Shown piece after piece: positions 52,330 to 62,307 of a stretch of DNA of 64,000 bases (positions are counted from its first letter, which is position 1; every line of letters starts with the position of its first letter). The stretch is from Noviherbaspirillum autotrophicum. GTDB taxonomy: Bacteria > Pseudomonadota > Gammaproteobacteria > Burkholderiales > Burkholderiaceae_D. The notes beneath the pieces were generated by a model that ran no database searches, had not been told where the DNA came from, and worked only from the letters and a program-made list of their open reading frames with translations. Both the position numbers and the translations under genes were made by a program. The stretch lies in assembly GCF_000818395.1 (NCBI RefSeq), contig NZ_JWJG01000028.1:3324830-3388829 (forward strand), in the 5' to 3' direction.

Positions 52330-53499
52330 TCACGGCACTGCCGGTGCGTCGCAGCTCACTACCCGGTCGCGTCCGCCTTGCTTGGCGCGATACATGCGCT
52401 GGTCTGCCAGGTCGACCAGCGACTTCCAGTCGGCTGCCTGGTCGACACTGCGTTCGGCGATGCCGATGCTGGCGGTGAGCGGCATCTTGTCGGGCCGCGT
52501 ACCGAAGCCGGCCGCGCGCAGCCGTGCGACGGCGGCTTCGGCCTGCGAACGGTCGGTGTTGGTCATTACCAGCAGGAATTCCTCGCCGCCCCAGCGCACC
52601 AGGGTATCGCCGCGCCGCAGGTTCTTGCCGACGAAGGCGGTGACATCGGCCAGCACCTTGTCGCCCGCTTCATGGCCGAAGCTGTCGTTGATGTCCTTGA
52701 AGTGGTCGATGTCGAGGAACGCAATCGCCAGCGGCAGATTGTTGCGCTTGGCGATGGTGAATTGCAAATCGATTAACTCTTCCCCGCTGCGGCGGGAAAA
52801 CGTCCCGGTCAGCGGATCGCGGATGGCCTGCCGCACCAGCGCGATCATGAAAGCCAACTGGCTCATGCCGGCCAGGGCCGACACCGCAGTGATAAGCATC
52901 AGCAGCCAGAAGGCGCCGGCAAACGACGGCCAGTCGAGCGCCGCCCAGTTGATGTAACCGGCGAGCAGCTGCGCGAGCAGGATCGGGCTGGCGACCACCG
53001 CGCTTTCCAGCAGGGTCAGCGGAAAAATCGACAGCCCCGCCAGCAGCACGAACGGCAGGAAGGCGTAGCCGGCGCCGATGGCTGCCGACAGGCCAGTGAG
53101 GTGGTAGCTGCCGAGCAGGGAGCGCGAGGCGACATAGAACACGCTCGGGATCGCAAACAGGATCGCCATGGCGCGGTAGGCATCGAACAGGTTGCCGCTG
53201 GGGCGGTAGTAGACCAGCAGGCTGGCGAAGGCGGCGCAAGCGGCGAAGCGCATCAGCGCCAGGTTGATCCACAGCGGGAACGGAAACACGACGAAATCGA
53301 CGATGCTCCACATCGGCGTGAGCAGCGCGAACAGAAACGCGAACAGCCGCACCCGGTTGACGATCAGCGTGGCACGCCGACGCGCCAGCAGCATCTGGTG
53401 CCGTAGCGGCGTGGCCAGCCAGCCCAGCTCCGCCTGTTTCAATTCTCCCGGCATGATGCCAGTGAGCCGGTGCCAGAGCTGGTCTGCGAGTGGGTTCAT
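52330..53499 (-). CDS. Membrane diguanylate cyclase (GGDEF)
   Basis: 389 residues. About six transmembrane helices in the first 220 residues (VRLFAFLFALLTPMWSIVDFVV and others) form a MASE-like sensor. The GGDEF domain runs from RDPLTGTFSRRSGEEL to the end; the active site is GGEEF, which is catalytically competent. An RxxD inhibitory site (RRGD) stands five residues before it. The LDIDHFKDINDSFGHEAGD metal/GTP loop is intact, so synthesis of cyclic di-GMP with product feedback is expected. Next to the hybrid kinase but separated by 150 bp. Confidence 0.91.
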   Translation of the reverse strand: MNPLADQLWHRLTGIMPGELKQAELGWLATPLRHQMLLARRRATLIVNRVRLFAFLFALLTPMWSIVDFVVFPFPLWINLALMRFAACAAFASLLVYYRPSGNLFDAYRAMAILFAIPSVFYVASRSLLGSYHLTGLSAAIGAGYAFLPFVLLAGLSIFPLTLLESAVVASPILLAQLLAGYINWAALDWPSFAGAFWLLMLITAVSALAGMSQLAFMIALVRQAIRDPLTGTFSRRSGEELIDLQFTIAKRNNLPLAIAFLDIDHFKDINDSFGHEAGDKVLADVTAFVGKNLRRGDTLVRWGGEEFLLVMTNTDRSQAEAAVARLRAAGFGTRPDKMPLTASIGIAERSVDQAADWKSLVDLADQRMYRAKQGGRDRVVSCDAPAVP

Positions 53500-53894
53500 G
53501 TCGGTTGCCGTGATCGAGATGCGGCTGATTATAAAGGCGATTCAAATTTGAAAACGGGAAGTTGTAGATTAATGGCAACAATATCGAGCACTCTACGGCG
53601 CCGCAACTCTGCCGGTATGACGACCGGGGCGGTGCTCGCCCAAAGATGAGGGGCCTGGCCAGGCGGCGCGACCTGATCCCGGTGGCGGGCAGGAAGAAAG
53701 GAGGGGGCGCATTCTTCCCCACCGATCCTGTATTCACCGGCTTGATGCAGGGGATGGCGCGTTTGCGATGGCTGCCGAATCCCGTTGTGCAAGCTCAAGG
53801 CGGCAGCGCGACCCGGTCGATACATTAAGGACAGGTCTTCGTTCCGCGCATGGACGAAGGGAGGACCATCAATCAACAATAAGATCAGGTGCCT
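53500..53894. other. Intergenic region, no gene recognised
   Basis: 395 bp between divergent diguanylate cyclase and lipoprotein genes. GGAGG-type purine runs at 53698 and 53860 are not followed by usable frames. I looked for a cyclic di-GMP riboswitch core and did not find one. Confidence 0.5.
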
Positions 53895-55574
53895 ATGTCG
53901 CGCAGCGCATGCAGCAGATTCTTTTCCTTGATCCTGTTCCTGATTCTGGCGGCCTGCGGCGGAGGCGGCACCTCCAACCCCAGTGCGAGCTCCGGTTCGC
54001 ACACCGTGCCCGCCGATTCCGGCCCGCCCGCGCAACCCGGTTCGCCAACCATTCCCAAGGATCCGGAAGGGCCGGCTTCTCCGGGCTCCGGCACGCCCCC
54101 ACCCCCGCCTTCCGATCCGAACAACGGCGGAACGGAAACGCCAGGCGGCAACACGCCCCCGCCGGCCGGCGATACGCACAGCGTCATCCAGCGCGAAAAT
54201 GCCAAGACGGCGAACGACGGCGTCACCGACCAGTGGGAGATCGCCGGCCGCAACTACGCCAGCAATCATGAGATCGAGGGATATGCTTCGGCCACCAGCG
54301 TCAATCGCGGCGAATCGATTAGGCTGTACGTCAACACGGTCGACCCGGAGTATACGATCTCGATCTACCGTATCGGCTGGTACGGCGGCAAGGGAGCGCG
54401 CCTTGTCGCAGGCCCCATCCGGCGCACCGGCGTGCGCCAGCCGGAACCGAGCTTCGACGCCGAAAACAAGCTGGTCGAGTGCGACTGGACCGATCCCTAC
54501 GTGCTCCATGTGCCCGCCAATGCGGACGACCCGACCGACTGGGCCAGCGGCTTTTACCTGGCAAAACTGACGGCATCGGGCGGCAAGCAAAGCTACATCA
54601 TCTTTGTCGTGCGCGACGACGCCAGCCATTCCGCACTGCTGTTCCAGTCGAGCGTCACCACCTATGCCGCCTACAACAACTGGGGCGGCTACAGCCTGTA
54701 CGGCGTGGACGGCATCGACGGCAAGCAAGCCTACAAGCTGTCCTTCAACCGCCCCTACCGCAATCCGCAGCGGCCCTACGCGGGCAAGGGGGCCGGCGAA
54801 TTCCTGACCTGGGAAATCAACATGGCGCGCTTCCTGGAGCGCGCCGGATACGACGTTTCGTACTCGACCAACATCGACACCCACCGCGCACCCGCCGACC
54901 TGCTCAGGCATCGCGCCTTCCTGTCGGTCGGCCATGACGAGTACTGGACCAGGAGCATGCGCGACGCGATGGAGGCGGCGCGCGACCACGGCGTGAATCT
55001 CGGCTTTTTCGGCGCCAATACCGGCTACTGGCAGGTGCGCCTGGAAAACGGCAGCAACGGCCAGCCTTACCGCACCATGGTCGCGTACAAGTACGACACC
55101 TTCGCCAAAGACCCGATGTACAAGACCGATCCGGCGCAGTCGACCTACCTGTGGCGCGAGGCGCCGATCAACCGCCCGGAAGCGTCGCTGGTGGGCGTCA
55201 TGTACGAGTACAACTCGCTCGACGGCGACATGGTGATGGCCGACTGCCCGCAATGGATCTGCGCCGGAACCGCGTTGCGGCCCGGCTCCGTGCTCAAGGG
55301 CATGCTCGGCTATGAAGTCGACAGCATCGCGCCATCCTCCCCGCCTGGCATTGTGCTGCTGGCCTCGTCGCCGTATTCGGGATGCTCGGCCGGTGACTGC
55401 CGGGCACACACCACCTACTACACCGCGCCCAGCGGGGCGGGCGTGTTCGGCAGCGGCTCGATGAACTGGAACTGGGGACTGGATGCGTACAACGACGGCG
55501 CGCACGGCAATCGCGAGACGGCCGAGGTGAAAACGATCACGCACAACATACTCCAGCACTTCATCAAGCCCTGA
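53895..55574 (+). CDS. Lipoprotein with N,N-dimethylformamidase large-subunit-like domain
   Basis: 559 residues. Lipobox LILAAC gives a lipid anchor, followed by an 80-residue Gly/Pro/Ser linker. The globular part starts EIEGYASATSVNRGESIRLYVNT, with IYRIGWYGGKGAR, then LFQSSVTTYAAYNNWGGYSLY and LSVGHDEYWTRSMRDAMEAARDHGVNLGFFGANTGYWQVR. These are the hallmarks of the family related to the dimethylformamidase beta subunit. Iron ligands of the true amidase (Tyr-Tyr-Glu) may be represented by the Tyr residues in TYAAYNN and HDEYW, but this is not proven. Substrate unknown; export and lipidation make a cell-surface role likely. Confidence 0.8.
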   Translation: MSRSACSRFFSLILFLILAACGGGGTSNPSASSGSHTVPADSGPPAQPGSPTIPKDPEGPASPGSGTPPPPPSDPNNGGTETPGGNTPPPAGDTHSVIQRENAKTANDGVTDQWEIAGRNYASNHEIEGYASATSVNRGESIRLYVNTVDPEYTISIYRIGWYGGKGARLVAGPIRRTGVRQPEPSFDAENKLVECDWTDPYVLHVPANADDPTDWASGFYLAKLTASGGKQSYIIFVVRDDASHSALLFQSSVTTYAAYNNWGGYSLYGVDGIDGKQAYKLSFNRPYRNPQRPYAGKGAGEFLTWEINMARFLERAGYDVSYSTNIDTHRAPADLLRHRAFLSVGHDEYWTRSMRDAMEAARDHGVNLGFFGANTGYWQVRLENGSNGQPYRTMVAYKYDTFAKDPMYKTDPAQSTYLWREAPINRPEASLVGVMYEYNSLDGDMVMADCPQWICAGTALRPGSVLKGMLGYEVDSIAPSSPPGIVLLASSPYSGCSAGDCRAHTTYYTAPSGAGVFGSGSMNWNWGLDAYNDGAHGNRETAEVKTITHNILQHFIKP

Positions 55575-55769
55575 CACGTTTCATCGCACGCCTGTCGCAA
55601 TCGGCGCCAGATGCTGGAAGGCATGCAGTCATGAGAAGCGGAACATTGCCTGCGAAGATGGAGATGGCGCGCAAAACTTTGCGCTGCCGCCGGCGTCAGA
55701 CAGCACATTGTGCTCGATGAGCATGAAGCCGGCGGGGTGTCGGCTTTCTCTGCGTCAGGTGAGGTGGGC

Positions 55770-56309
55770 ATGCCGTTGACGATGATGGATGTGATCGATT
55801 CCGCCGTAAAAATCGGGTTGGGCGCCGCGATTTCCGCGTTCGCGTCCTACAAGACCAACAAATCGAACCATCTCAATGAAAAAGACAAGGAAGTGCGCGC
55901 GCACAAGATCAAGACCATCGAGATGGTGGCTGAAAAATGCGAGCACTTCATCAACTGCTATCTGAACTTCCGCAACAGGCTGGCCGGAATCCTGAGAAAA
56001 AGAAGCACCGACGATGAATTCCTGCTGCCCCAGCCCCTGATTGAAAGCCTGCAGGAGATCGACAAGGATTTGTTTTCTGCGTTGGAAAGCGTGAATACGG
56101 CGCGCGCTCGCTTGAGCTTGATGCGTGCCACGCAGGCACAGGCGGAACTGTCGCGGATGATCAGCTTGCTGTCGCGCATACGCAATCCGATCATGCAGGA
56201 ACACCGGGCTCCCAGCCAATCCGCATTCGACAAGTTCACGCAGGAGATGTCGGATGCGATCAATCATTTCCATGAAGAGCTGGCCAAGCTCTACGAGGGG
56301 ATCACCTGA
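55770..56309 (+). CDS. Hypothetical protein, helical (179 aa)
   Basis: Start MPLTMMDVIDSAVKIGLGAAIS with GAGG upstream; a longer frame from 55710 lacks a ribosome site. A weak amphipathic or single hydrophobic segment at the N-terminus is followed by long charged helices (NHLNEKDKEVRAHKIKTIEMVAEKC; later SDAINHFHEELAKLYEGI), suggesting a coiled-coil protein attached to the membrane. No family recognised. Confidence 0.6.
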   Translation: MPLTMMDVIDSAVKIGLGAAISAFASYKTNKSNHLNEKDKEVRAHKIKTIEMVAEKCEHFINCYLNFRNRLAGILRKRSTDDEFLLPQPLIESLQEIDKDLFSALESVNTARARLSLMRATQAQAELSRMISLLSRIRNPIMQEHRAPSQSAFDKFTQEMSDAINHFHEELAKLYEGIT

Positions 56310-56330
56310 GGGTGGCAAAGGCGCATCGCC

Positions 56331-56732
56331 TCAACGGAATTTCTTCCAGTTCCTCTCGATCTCGCCCAGCTCGATCTCGATCGCCCGGGTGCTGATCATG
56401 ATTTCGTACAGCGAGAACAGCAGGGATACGACCAGGAATAGCAGGCTGAGGCCGAACACGTATTGCGCGAGCGGGATCACCTCGATGAAAACCAGGAACA
56501 TCGACAGCGCGCACAGCAGAAAGCTCGATACGCCCATCGCCTGCATGCGGCGGATCAGCGTGACCCGCGTGCGCAGGTTGGCGATCTGGCCGATCACGGC
56601 ATCGGTCAGGTTTTCCTGATTCTGGCTGTGCAGGTGCCGGATCAGTTGCGTGAGGACGATGAAGCGGTTGGTATAGGCCAGCAGCAGCAGTGAAATGGCC
56701 GGGAACAGCAGGGCGGGTGTGGTCAGGGTCAT
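56331..56732 (-). CDS. DUF2721 membrane protein
   Basis: 133 residues, three transmembrane helices (LLFPAISLLLLAYTNRF, SFLLCALSMFLVFIEVI, YVFGLSLLFLVVSLLFSLYE). Conserved DUF2721 segment RFIVLTQLIRHLHSQ and LRTRVTLIRRMQAMGV. Function unknown. Separated by 42 bp from fghA on the same strand, so possibly co-transcribed. Confidence 0.82.
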   Translation of the reverse strand: MTLTTPALLFPAISLLLLAYTNRFIVLTQLIRHLHSQNQENLTDAVIGQIANLRTRVTLIRRMQAMGVSSFLLCALSMFLVFIEVIPLAQYVFGLSLLFLVVSLLFSLYEIMISTRAIEIELGEIERNWKKFR

Positions 56733-56774
56733 GGAAGGGCAACGGAAAAACGGAAATCGCGCTGCCGCCGCATT

Positions 56775-57620
56775 TTACCCGCCTAGTATCTTCCTGTGAA
56801 ACGCCAGATGGTCTTCGATGAAACTGGCGATGAAATAGTAGCTGTGGTCGTAGCCCTCGTGCAGGCGCAGCGTGAGCGGCTGGTTGGCTTGCAGGCAGGC
56901 TTGTTCGAATGCCAGCGGCAGCAGCTGGTCTTTCAGGAATTCGTCGCCCAGTCCCTGGTCGATCAGAATCCCTTCGGGGAAAGGCGTGTTGCGCTTTTTC
57001 ATCAGCTCGCTCGCGTCATGCTCCTGCCATGCCTGCATGCGGTCGCCGAGGTAGTTCGAAAACGCCTTGTGCCCCCACGGGCAGCGCATCGGCGACGAGA
57101 TCGGCGCGAACGCCGACACCGAGCGAAAGCGGTCCGGGTGGCGCAGCGCCAGCAGCAGCGCGCCGTGCCCGCCCATCGAATGGCCGAAGATGCCGACCTT
57201 CTGCTCGTCGGCATTGAATTCCCGCAGGATCAGGTCGCGCAGCTCGATAGCGACATACGATTCCATCTTGAAATGCGCACTCCATGGCGGCTCGGTTGCA
57301 TCCAGATAGAAGCCGGCGCCGTGGCCGAGCTGCCAGTCGCCGTCGGCACCGGCGACGCCGGTGTTGCGCGGACTGGTGTCAGGCGCCACCAGCATGATGC
57401 CGTATTGCGTAGCGAGCCGCTGCGCGCCGGCCTTGATCATGAACGTCTCTTCGTTGCAGGTGAGTCCGGCCAGGTAGAACAGCACCGGCACCATCTGGCT
57501 TTTTTCGCCCGGCGGATGGAATACCGAAAACTGCATCGGCAGCCCGATCTTTTCCGAATCGTGCCGGTAGAACGCCTGCACGCCGCCGAATGCGCGATGT
57601 TCGCGTAGAACCTCCAGCAT
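56775..57620 (-). CDS. fghA: S-formylglutathione hydrolase
   Basis: 281 residues. Start MLEVLREHRAFGG with GGGAGA site. Nucleophile Ser148 in IFGHSMGGHGAL. Typical blocks: PVLFYLAGLTCNEETFMIKAG, VAPDTSPRN, GHGAGFYLDATEPPW and C-terminal HEGYDHSYYFIASFIEDH with the catalytic His. Second step of glutathione-dependent formaldehyde oxidation, giving formate and glutathione. 10 bp downstream of frmA. Confidence 0.94.
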   Translation of the reverse strand: MLEVLREHRAFGGVQAFYRHDSEKIGLPMQFSVFHPPGEKSQMVPVLFYLAGLTCNEETFMIKAGAQRLATQYGIMLVAPDTSPRNTGVAGADGDWQLGHGAGFYLDATEPPWSAHFKMESYVAIELRDLILREFNADEQKVGIFGHSMGGHGALLLALRHPDRFRSVSAFAPISSPMRCPWGHKAFSNYLGDRMQAWQEHDASELMKKRNTPFPEGILIDQGLGDEFLKDQLLPLAFEQACLQANQPLTLRLHEGYDHSYYFIASFIEDHLAFHRKILGG

Positions 57621-57630
57621 CACTCTCCCT

Positions 57631-58737
57631 TCAGTAGAGAACAACGGAGCGGATCGATTCGCCGCGCTTCATCAGGTCGAAGCCGTCATTGATCTGATCG
57701 AGCGACAGGCGGTGCGTGATCAGCGAGTCGATATCGAGCTTGCCTTGCATATACCAGTCGACGATCTTCGGCACATCGGTGCGCCCGCGCGCGCCGCCGA
57801 ACGCGCTGCCCTTCCACATGCGGCCGGTGACCAGCTGGAACGGCCGGGTGCGGATTTCCTCGCCGGCGCCGGCTACGCCGATGATGACCGACACGCCCCA
57901 TCCCTTGTGGCAGCACTCCAGCGCCTGGCGCATGGTGATGGTGTTGCCGATGCATTCGAAGCTGTAATCGACACCGCCGTCGGTCAGCTGGACGATGGCA
58001 TCGACCACGTTGCCGTCCTGCTGCGGGTTAATGAAATGCGTCACGCCGAAGCGGCGTGCGATATCCTCGCGCGCCGGATTGAGGTCGATGCCGATGATCT
58101 TGTCGGCGCCGACCATGCGCGCGGCCTGTGCCACGTTCAGCCCGATGCCGCCCAGTCCGAAGATCGCCACGTTGGCCCCGGCTTCGACCTTAGCCGTAAA
58201 CAGCACGGCGCCGACGCCGGTGGTCACGCCGCAACCGATGTAGCACACCTTGTCGAAGGGCGCGTCGGGGCGGATCTTCGCCAGCGCGATTTCCGGCACC
58301 ACGATGTGGTTGGAAAAGGTCGACGTGCCCATGTAATGGAACAAGGGCTTGCCGTCCAGGGAAAAGCGGCTGGTACCGTCCGGCATCACACCGCGACCCT
58401 GGGTGGCGCGAATTGCCTGGCACAAGTTGGTTTTGCGCGAAAGACAGAACTTGCACTGACGGCATTCCGGTGTGTACAGCGGTATGACATGGTCCCCGGG
58501 CCGTAACGAGCTCACCTGCGGCCCGGTTTCGAGCACGATGCCGGCGCCTTCATGTCCCAGTATCGACGGAAAGATTCCTTCCGGATCGGTGCCGGACAGC
58601 GTGTAGTAATCAGTATGGCAAATGCCGGTGGCCTTGACCTCGACCAGCACCTCGCCCGCGCGCGGTCCCTCCAGCTCCACGTCGGCCACTTCCAGCGGCG
58701 CGCCGGCTTTCCATGCGATGGCGGCTTTTGTTTTCAT
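57631..58737 (-). CDS. frmA: S-(hydroxymethyl)glutathione dehydrogenase / class III alcohol dehydrogenase
   Basis: 368 residues. Catalytic zinc ligands Cys40 (ATGICHTD), His62 and Glu63 (GHEGAG); structural zinc Cys92, 95, 98, 106 (ECRQCKFCLSRKTNLC). NAD site IFGLGGIGLNVAQ. Oxidises the spontaneous formaldehyde-glutathione adduct, the first step of formaldehyde detoxification. The true ATG, with a GAGGTG site, lies well inside a longer open frame. In operon with fghA. Confidence 0.94.
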   Translation of the reverse strand: MKTKAAIAWKAGAPLEVADVELEGPRAGEVLVEVKATGICHTDYYTLSGTDPEGIFPSILGHEGAGIVLETGPQVSSLRPGDHVIPLYTPECRQCKFCLSRKTNLCQAIRATQGRGVMPDGTSRFSLDGKPLFHYMGTSTFSNHIVVPEIALAKIRPDAPFDKVCYIGCGVTTGVGAVLFTAKVEAGANVAIFGLGGIGLNVAQAARMVGADKIIGIDLNPAREDIARRFGVTHFINPQQDGNVVDAIVQLTDGGVDYSFECIGNTITMRQALECCHKGWGVSVIIGVAGAGEEIRTRPFQLVTGRMWKGSAFGGARGRTDVPKIVDWYMQGKLDIDSLITHRLSLDQINDGFDLMKRGESIRSVVLY

Positions 58738-58840
58738 CAGGCACCTCGTAATCGGATGCCTGATTGGATGGCATTTGCACCGATAGATTCCGATGCGCGG
58801 ATAGACGGCGATTAAGGTCGATGCATGCCGGCTATGGTTG

Positions 58841-59842
<1,002 letters not shown>

Positions 59843-60088
59843 GATGGATCGCAACCGGAAAAAGGGGGAGGCCGACTGGCCGGGAAAGCATACTTTAACG
59901 TAAGTGTTGCACTGGAAAACAGGAGATTGGAAAGGTCTGTCTTCAGCCGCTACATAGCGGGTAATGCACCGCTGCATGATAGCGCGCTCCACCTCCGTAT
60001 TTGAGATTGCGCAAGCGTTGCCATGCCTGGTGTCCTATGTTGAACCGATCGGGAGGCCCACGCGGCGGCACAACGACAGGAGGCGATC

Positions 60089-60511
60089 ATGAACGAGCAG
60101 GAGAACGTGCAACTGGTCAGGCAAGGCTATGACGCCTTCAAGAAGGGCGACATTCCGGGACTGCTTCAGCTGTTCGCCGACGACATCGCGTGGACGCTGG
60201 ACAAGATCGAACAAGTGCCGTTTTCCGGCCAGCGCCGCGGCAAAGACCAGGTAACGGAATTCTTCAAGCTGCTGGATGAAAACATGCATCCGCTGCAATT
60301 CGACCCGCAACAATTTATCGCGCAGGATGACAAGGTGGTGGCCTTGGGGCACGCCGTATGGAGCGTCAAGTCGACCGACCGGCGTTTTGAAAGCGACTGG
60401 GCGCATGTGTTTTCCGTTCAGAGCGGAAAAATCACCAGCTTCCGGGAATACACCGATACCGCCGCGAGCGCCGCCGCCTTCCGCGAGCCGGGGCCGGATG
60501 TGGCAATTTGA
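60089..60511 (+). CDS. SnoaL-like / NTF2-fold protein
   Basis: 140 residues. NEQENVQLVRQGYDAFKKGDIPGLLQLFADDIAWTLD is the standard start of SnoaL-like polyketide-cyclase/ketosteroid-isomerase-related proteins, followed by RGKDQVTEFFKLLDENMHPLQF and FRE-YTDTAAS at the end. Small ligand-binding barrel, specific role unknown. AGGAGG-type site before ATG. Confidence 0.82.
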   Translation: MNEQENVQLVRQGYDAFKKGDIPGLLQLFADDIAWTLDKIEQVPFSGQRRGKDQVTEFFKLLDENMHPLQFDPQQFIAQDDKVVALGHAVWSVKSTDRRFESDWAHVFSVQSGKITSFREYTDTAASAAAFREPGPDVAI

Positions 60512-60598
60512 TTGATATGCGGATTGCATGTCGGATGGCGCTGCCTATACTGAAAGCCGGCGATGCAACGCCGGTTTCTGCAGCGAGAGGAGCCCGTC

Positions 60599-61105
60599 AT
60601 GAGACACCGACTTTATTACCTGCTTCCCGATATTGAATGCGCGCGTCGCACGCTGGATGATTTGTTGCTGAGCAGGATAGAGCAGCGATATGTCCATTTC
60701 CTCAGCCTGGGCGCGCCGCTTCCGTCCGACCTGCCCGAAGCCAACATCCTTCATCGAACCGATGTGGTGCATGGGGCCGGCAACGGCATGCTGATCGGTG
60801 CCGCGCTGGGCCTGGCCCTCGGGGCCTTGCTGGCTATGAATGTCGACCTCGCGTCGCCGTCGGCGGTGGTGGTGGGCACGACGCTGCTGGGCCTGATCTT
60901 TGGCGGATGGGCTGCCAGCATGGTCGCGGCCGCCTTGCCCAACACGCGCCTGAAAGCCTTCTACCCCGAAATTGAAAAAGGCAAGGTGCTGATGATCGCG
61001 GACATCCCGGCGAGTCGCATCAAGGAAATTGAAAAAGTGCTGGAGGAGCGCCATCCCGAAATGCGCTTCAGCGGCGAAGACCCGCGCATTCCGGCATTTC
61101 CGTAA
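60599..61105 (+). CDS. Membrane protein with two TM helices, stress-related type (168 aa)
   Basis: Start MRHRLYYLLPDIECARRTLDDLLLS with GAGAGGAG upstream. Two hydrophobic helices (GAGNGMLIGAALGLALGALLAM and AVVVGTTLLGLIFGGWAASMVAAAL) lie in the middle. The ends look like a split ferredoxin-like domain (IEKGKVLMIADIPASRIKEIEKVLEERHPEM). Similar proteins are annotated DUF1269 or as regulatory membrane proteins. Function unknown. Confidence 0.68.
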   Translation: MRHRLYYLLPDIECARRTLDDLLLSRIEQRYVHFLSLGAPLPSDLPEANILHRTDVVHGAGNGMLIGAALGLALGALLAMNVDLASPSAVVVGTTLLGLIFGGWAASMVAAALPNTRLKAFYPEIEKGKVLMIADIPASRIKEIEKVLEERHPEMRFSGEDPRIPAFP

Positions 61106-61183
61106 CGCTGTCCGGCGCCAAGGGCCGGGGTCGCCGCCGACTCCGGTGGCGGCGTCTTCGAGTTTGCATTGCTGGAGACCGAC

Positions 61184-61702
61184 ATGGAACTACACATGCG
61201 TTCGCACCGCTGGGATGCGCGTGCGCCGGACTGGACGGCAGCGGTTGCCGCCGGATTCGTCGCCGGCGCAGTCCTGATGGTGCTGGAACTGCTCTGGACG
61301 ACCAACCTGATGGGGGCCACTCCGTGGACCATTCCGCACAAGATCGCTGCCATCGTGATGGGGCCGGAGGTGGCGCGCACGCACGACTTCAGCATTGCCG
61401 TCGTCGGCGTGGCCTTGGTCACCCATTACGTGCTGGGCATCGTGTTCGGCCTGATCCTGGCAGCGGTGATGGCACCGTTTCGTTTCGATTCCAGCTTGGG
61501 CATGGCAGTCGCCGTTGGCGCGGTATTCGGGCTGTTGCTGTACCTGCTCAATTTTTACGCGATGGCCCGCGCCTTTCCCTGGTTTATCGACCTGCGCGGC
61601 TGGCCGAACCTGATCGGGCATTTGATCTTCGGCATGTCGGCCGCCTTCATGTACTGGAAGCTGGAAGGCGCGCGGTCATCGGCCCGCATCGACGCACTGT
61701 AA
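61184..61702 (+). CDS. Integral membrane protein of unknown function (172 aa)
   Basis: Start MELHMRSHRWDARAPDW with GGAGA upstream. Four hydrophobic helices: AAVAAGFVAGAVLMVLELLW, FSIAVVGVALVTHYVLGIVFGLI, GMAVAVGAVFGLLLYLLNFYAM and LIGHLIFGMSAAFMYWKLE. It resembles short conserved sodium:proline-symporter-annotated membrane proteins of betaproteobacteria, but the size is far too small for a symporter. Follows the two-helix protein by 78 bp. Confidence 0.68.
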   Translation: MELHMRSHRWDARAPDWTAAVAAGFVAGAVLMVLELLWTTNLMGATPWTIPHKIAAIVMGPEVARTHDFSIAVVGVALVTHYVLGIVFGLILAAVMAPFRFDSSLGMAVAVGAVFGLLLYLLNFYAMARAFPWFIDLRGWPNLIGHLIFGMSAAFMYWKLEGARSSARIDAL

Positions 61703-61822
61703 AAACAACGCGACAAGACAACAAGCAGCGGGCATGACCGTGAGTCGGTAAAACGCAGGCTGCATGCTGCGGAATCTTTCCTTGCTTGCGGCAAATGCAA
61801 CGTTGCAGTGGGGGCTTCACGC

Positions 61823-61836
61823 TTGATTTGGATCAT
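61823..61836 (+). promoter_or_regulatory. FNR/Dnr-type box in front of the truncated haemoglobin
   Basis: TTGAT-TTGG-ATCAT, one mismatch from the FNR consensus TTGAT-N4-ATCAA, about 70 bp upstream of the haemoglobin ATG. A weak -10 (GAATAG) lies about 30 bp downstream, the spacing of class II activation. Confidence 0.55.
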
Positions 61837-61905
61837 TCAACTATTCATAATCGCCGAATAGTCAGAAGGGCTAGGTCATCCCTGGCAGCAACAAGCGAGA
61901 AGCAA

Positions 61906-62283
61906 ATGGAAAACGGGAATGCGGTAAGCGAAGCATCGATCAAGGTCATGGTCGACAGCTTTTATGCAGAAGTGCGCAAGGATGAGGTGCTGGGGCCGGT
62001 GTTCGAGCACGCATTGCACGGACAATGGGATGCGCACATGCCGCGTATGTATGCATTCTGGTCCACGGTGCTGCTCGGCAGCGGCAGTTTTCAAGGCAAC
62101 GTGTACGGCAAGCACATGGCGCTGCCCGGCATTACCAAGGAGCACTTCGTTCGCTGGCTCGCGCTGTTCAAGGACACGGTCAACCGGCTCTGGGCACCGG
62201 AGGCAGCGCAGGAAGCCATGCTGGTCGCCGACCGTATCGCGGGCAGCCTGCAATACGGATTCTTCGGCAAGCGGCTGGCTTGA
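61906..62283 (+). CDS. Group III truncated haemoglobin
   Basis: 125 residues. The order IKVMVDSFYAEVRKDEVLGPVFEHAL, then HMPRMYAFWSTVLLGSGSFQGNVYGKHM and ITKEHFVRWLALFKDTV is that of group III 2-on-2 haemoglobins. The proximal haem His is probably in KEHFVRW. Members bind oxygen or NO in microaerobic or nitrosative stress, which agrees with the FNR-type box upstream. ATG 61906 is chosen over a 40-residue upstream extension that reads through the regulatory site. Confidence 0.88.
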   Translation: MENGNAVSEASIKVMVDSFYAEVRKDEVLGPVFEHALHGQWDAHMPRMYAFWSTVLLGSGSFQGNVYGKHMALPGITKEHFVRWLALFKDTVNRLWAPEAAQEAMLVADRIAGSLQYGFFGKRLA

Positions 62284-62307
62284 TAACATAGGCGCCGGCA
62301 GCGCCGC

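Noticed and set aside
53500-53894. Cyclic di-GMP riboswitch next to the diguanylate cyclase
   Set aside because: The conserved CACGCACAGGGCAAACC-type core was not found on either strand.
53529-55577. 682-codon minus-strand frame opposite the dimethylformamidase-like gene
   Set aside because: Shadow frame rich in Arg, Val and His without domain resemblance; the plus strand has a lipobox and conserved motifs.
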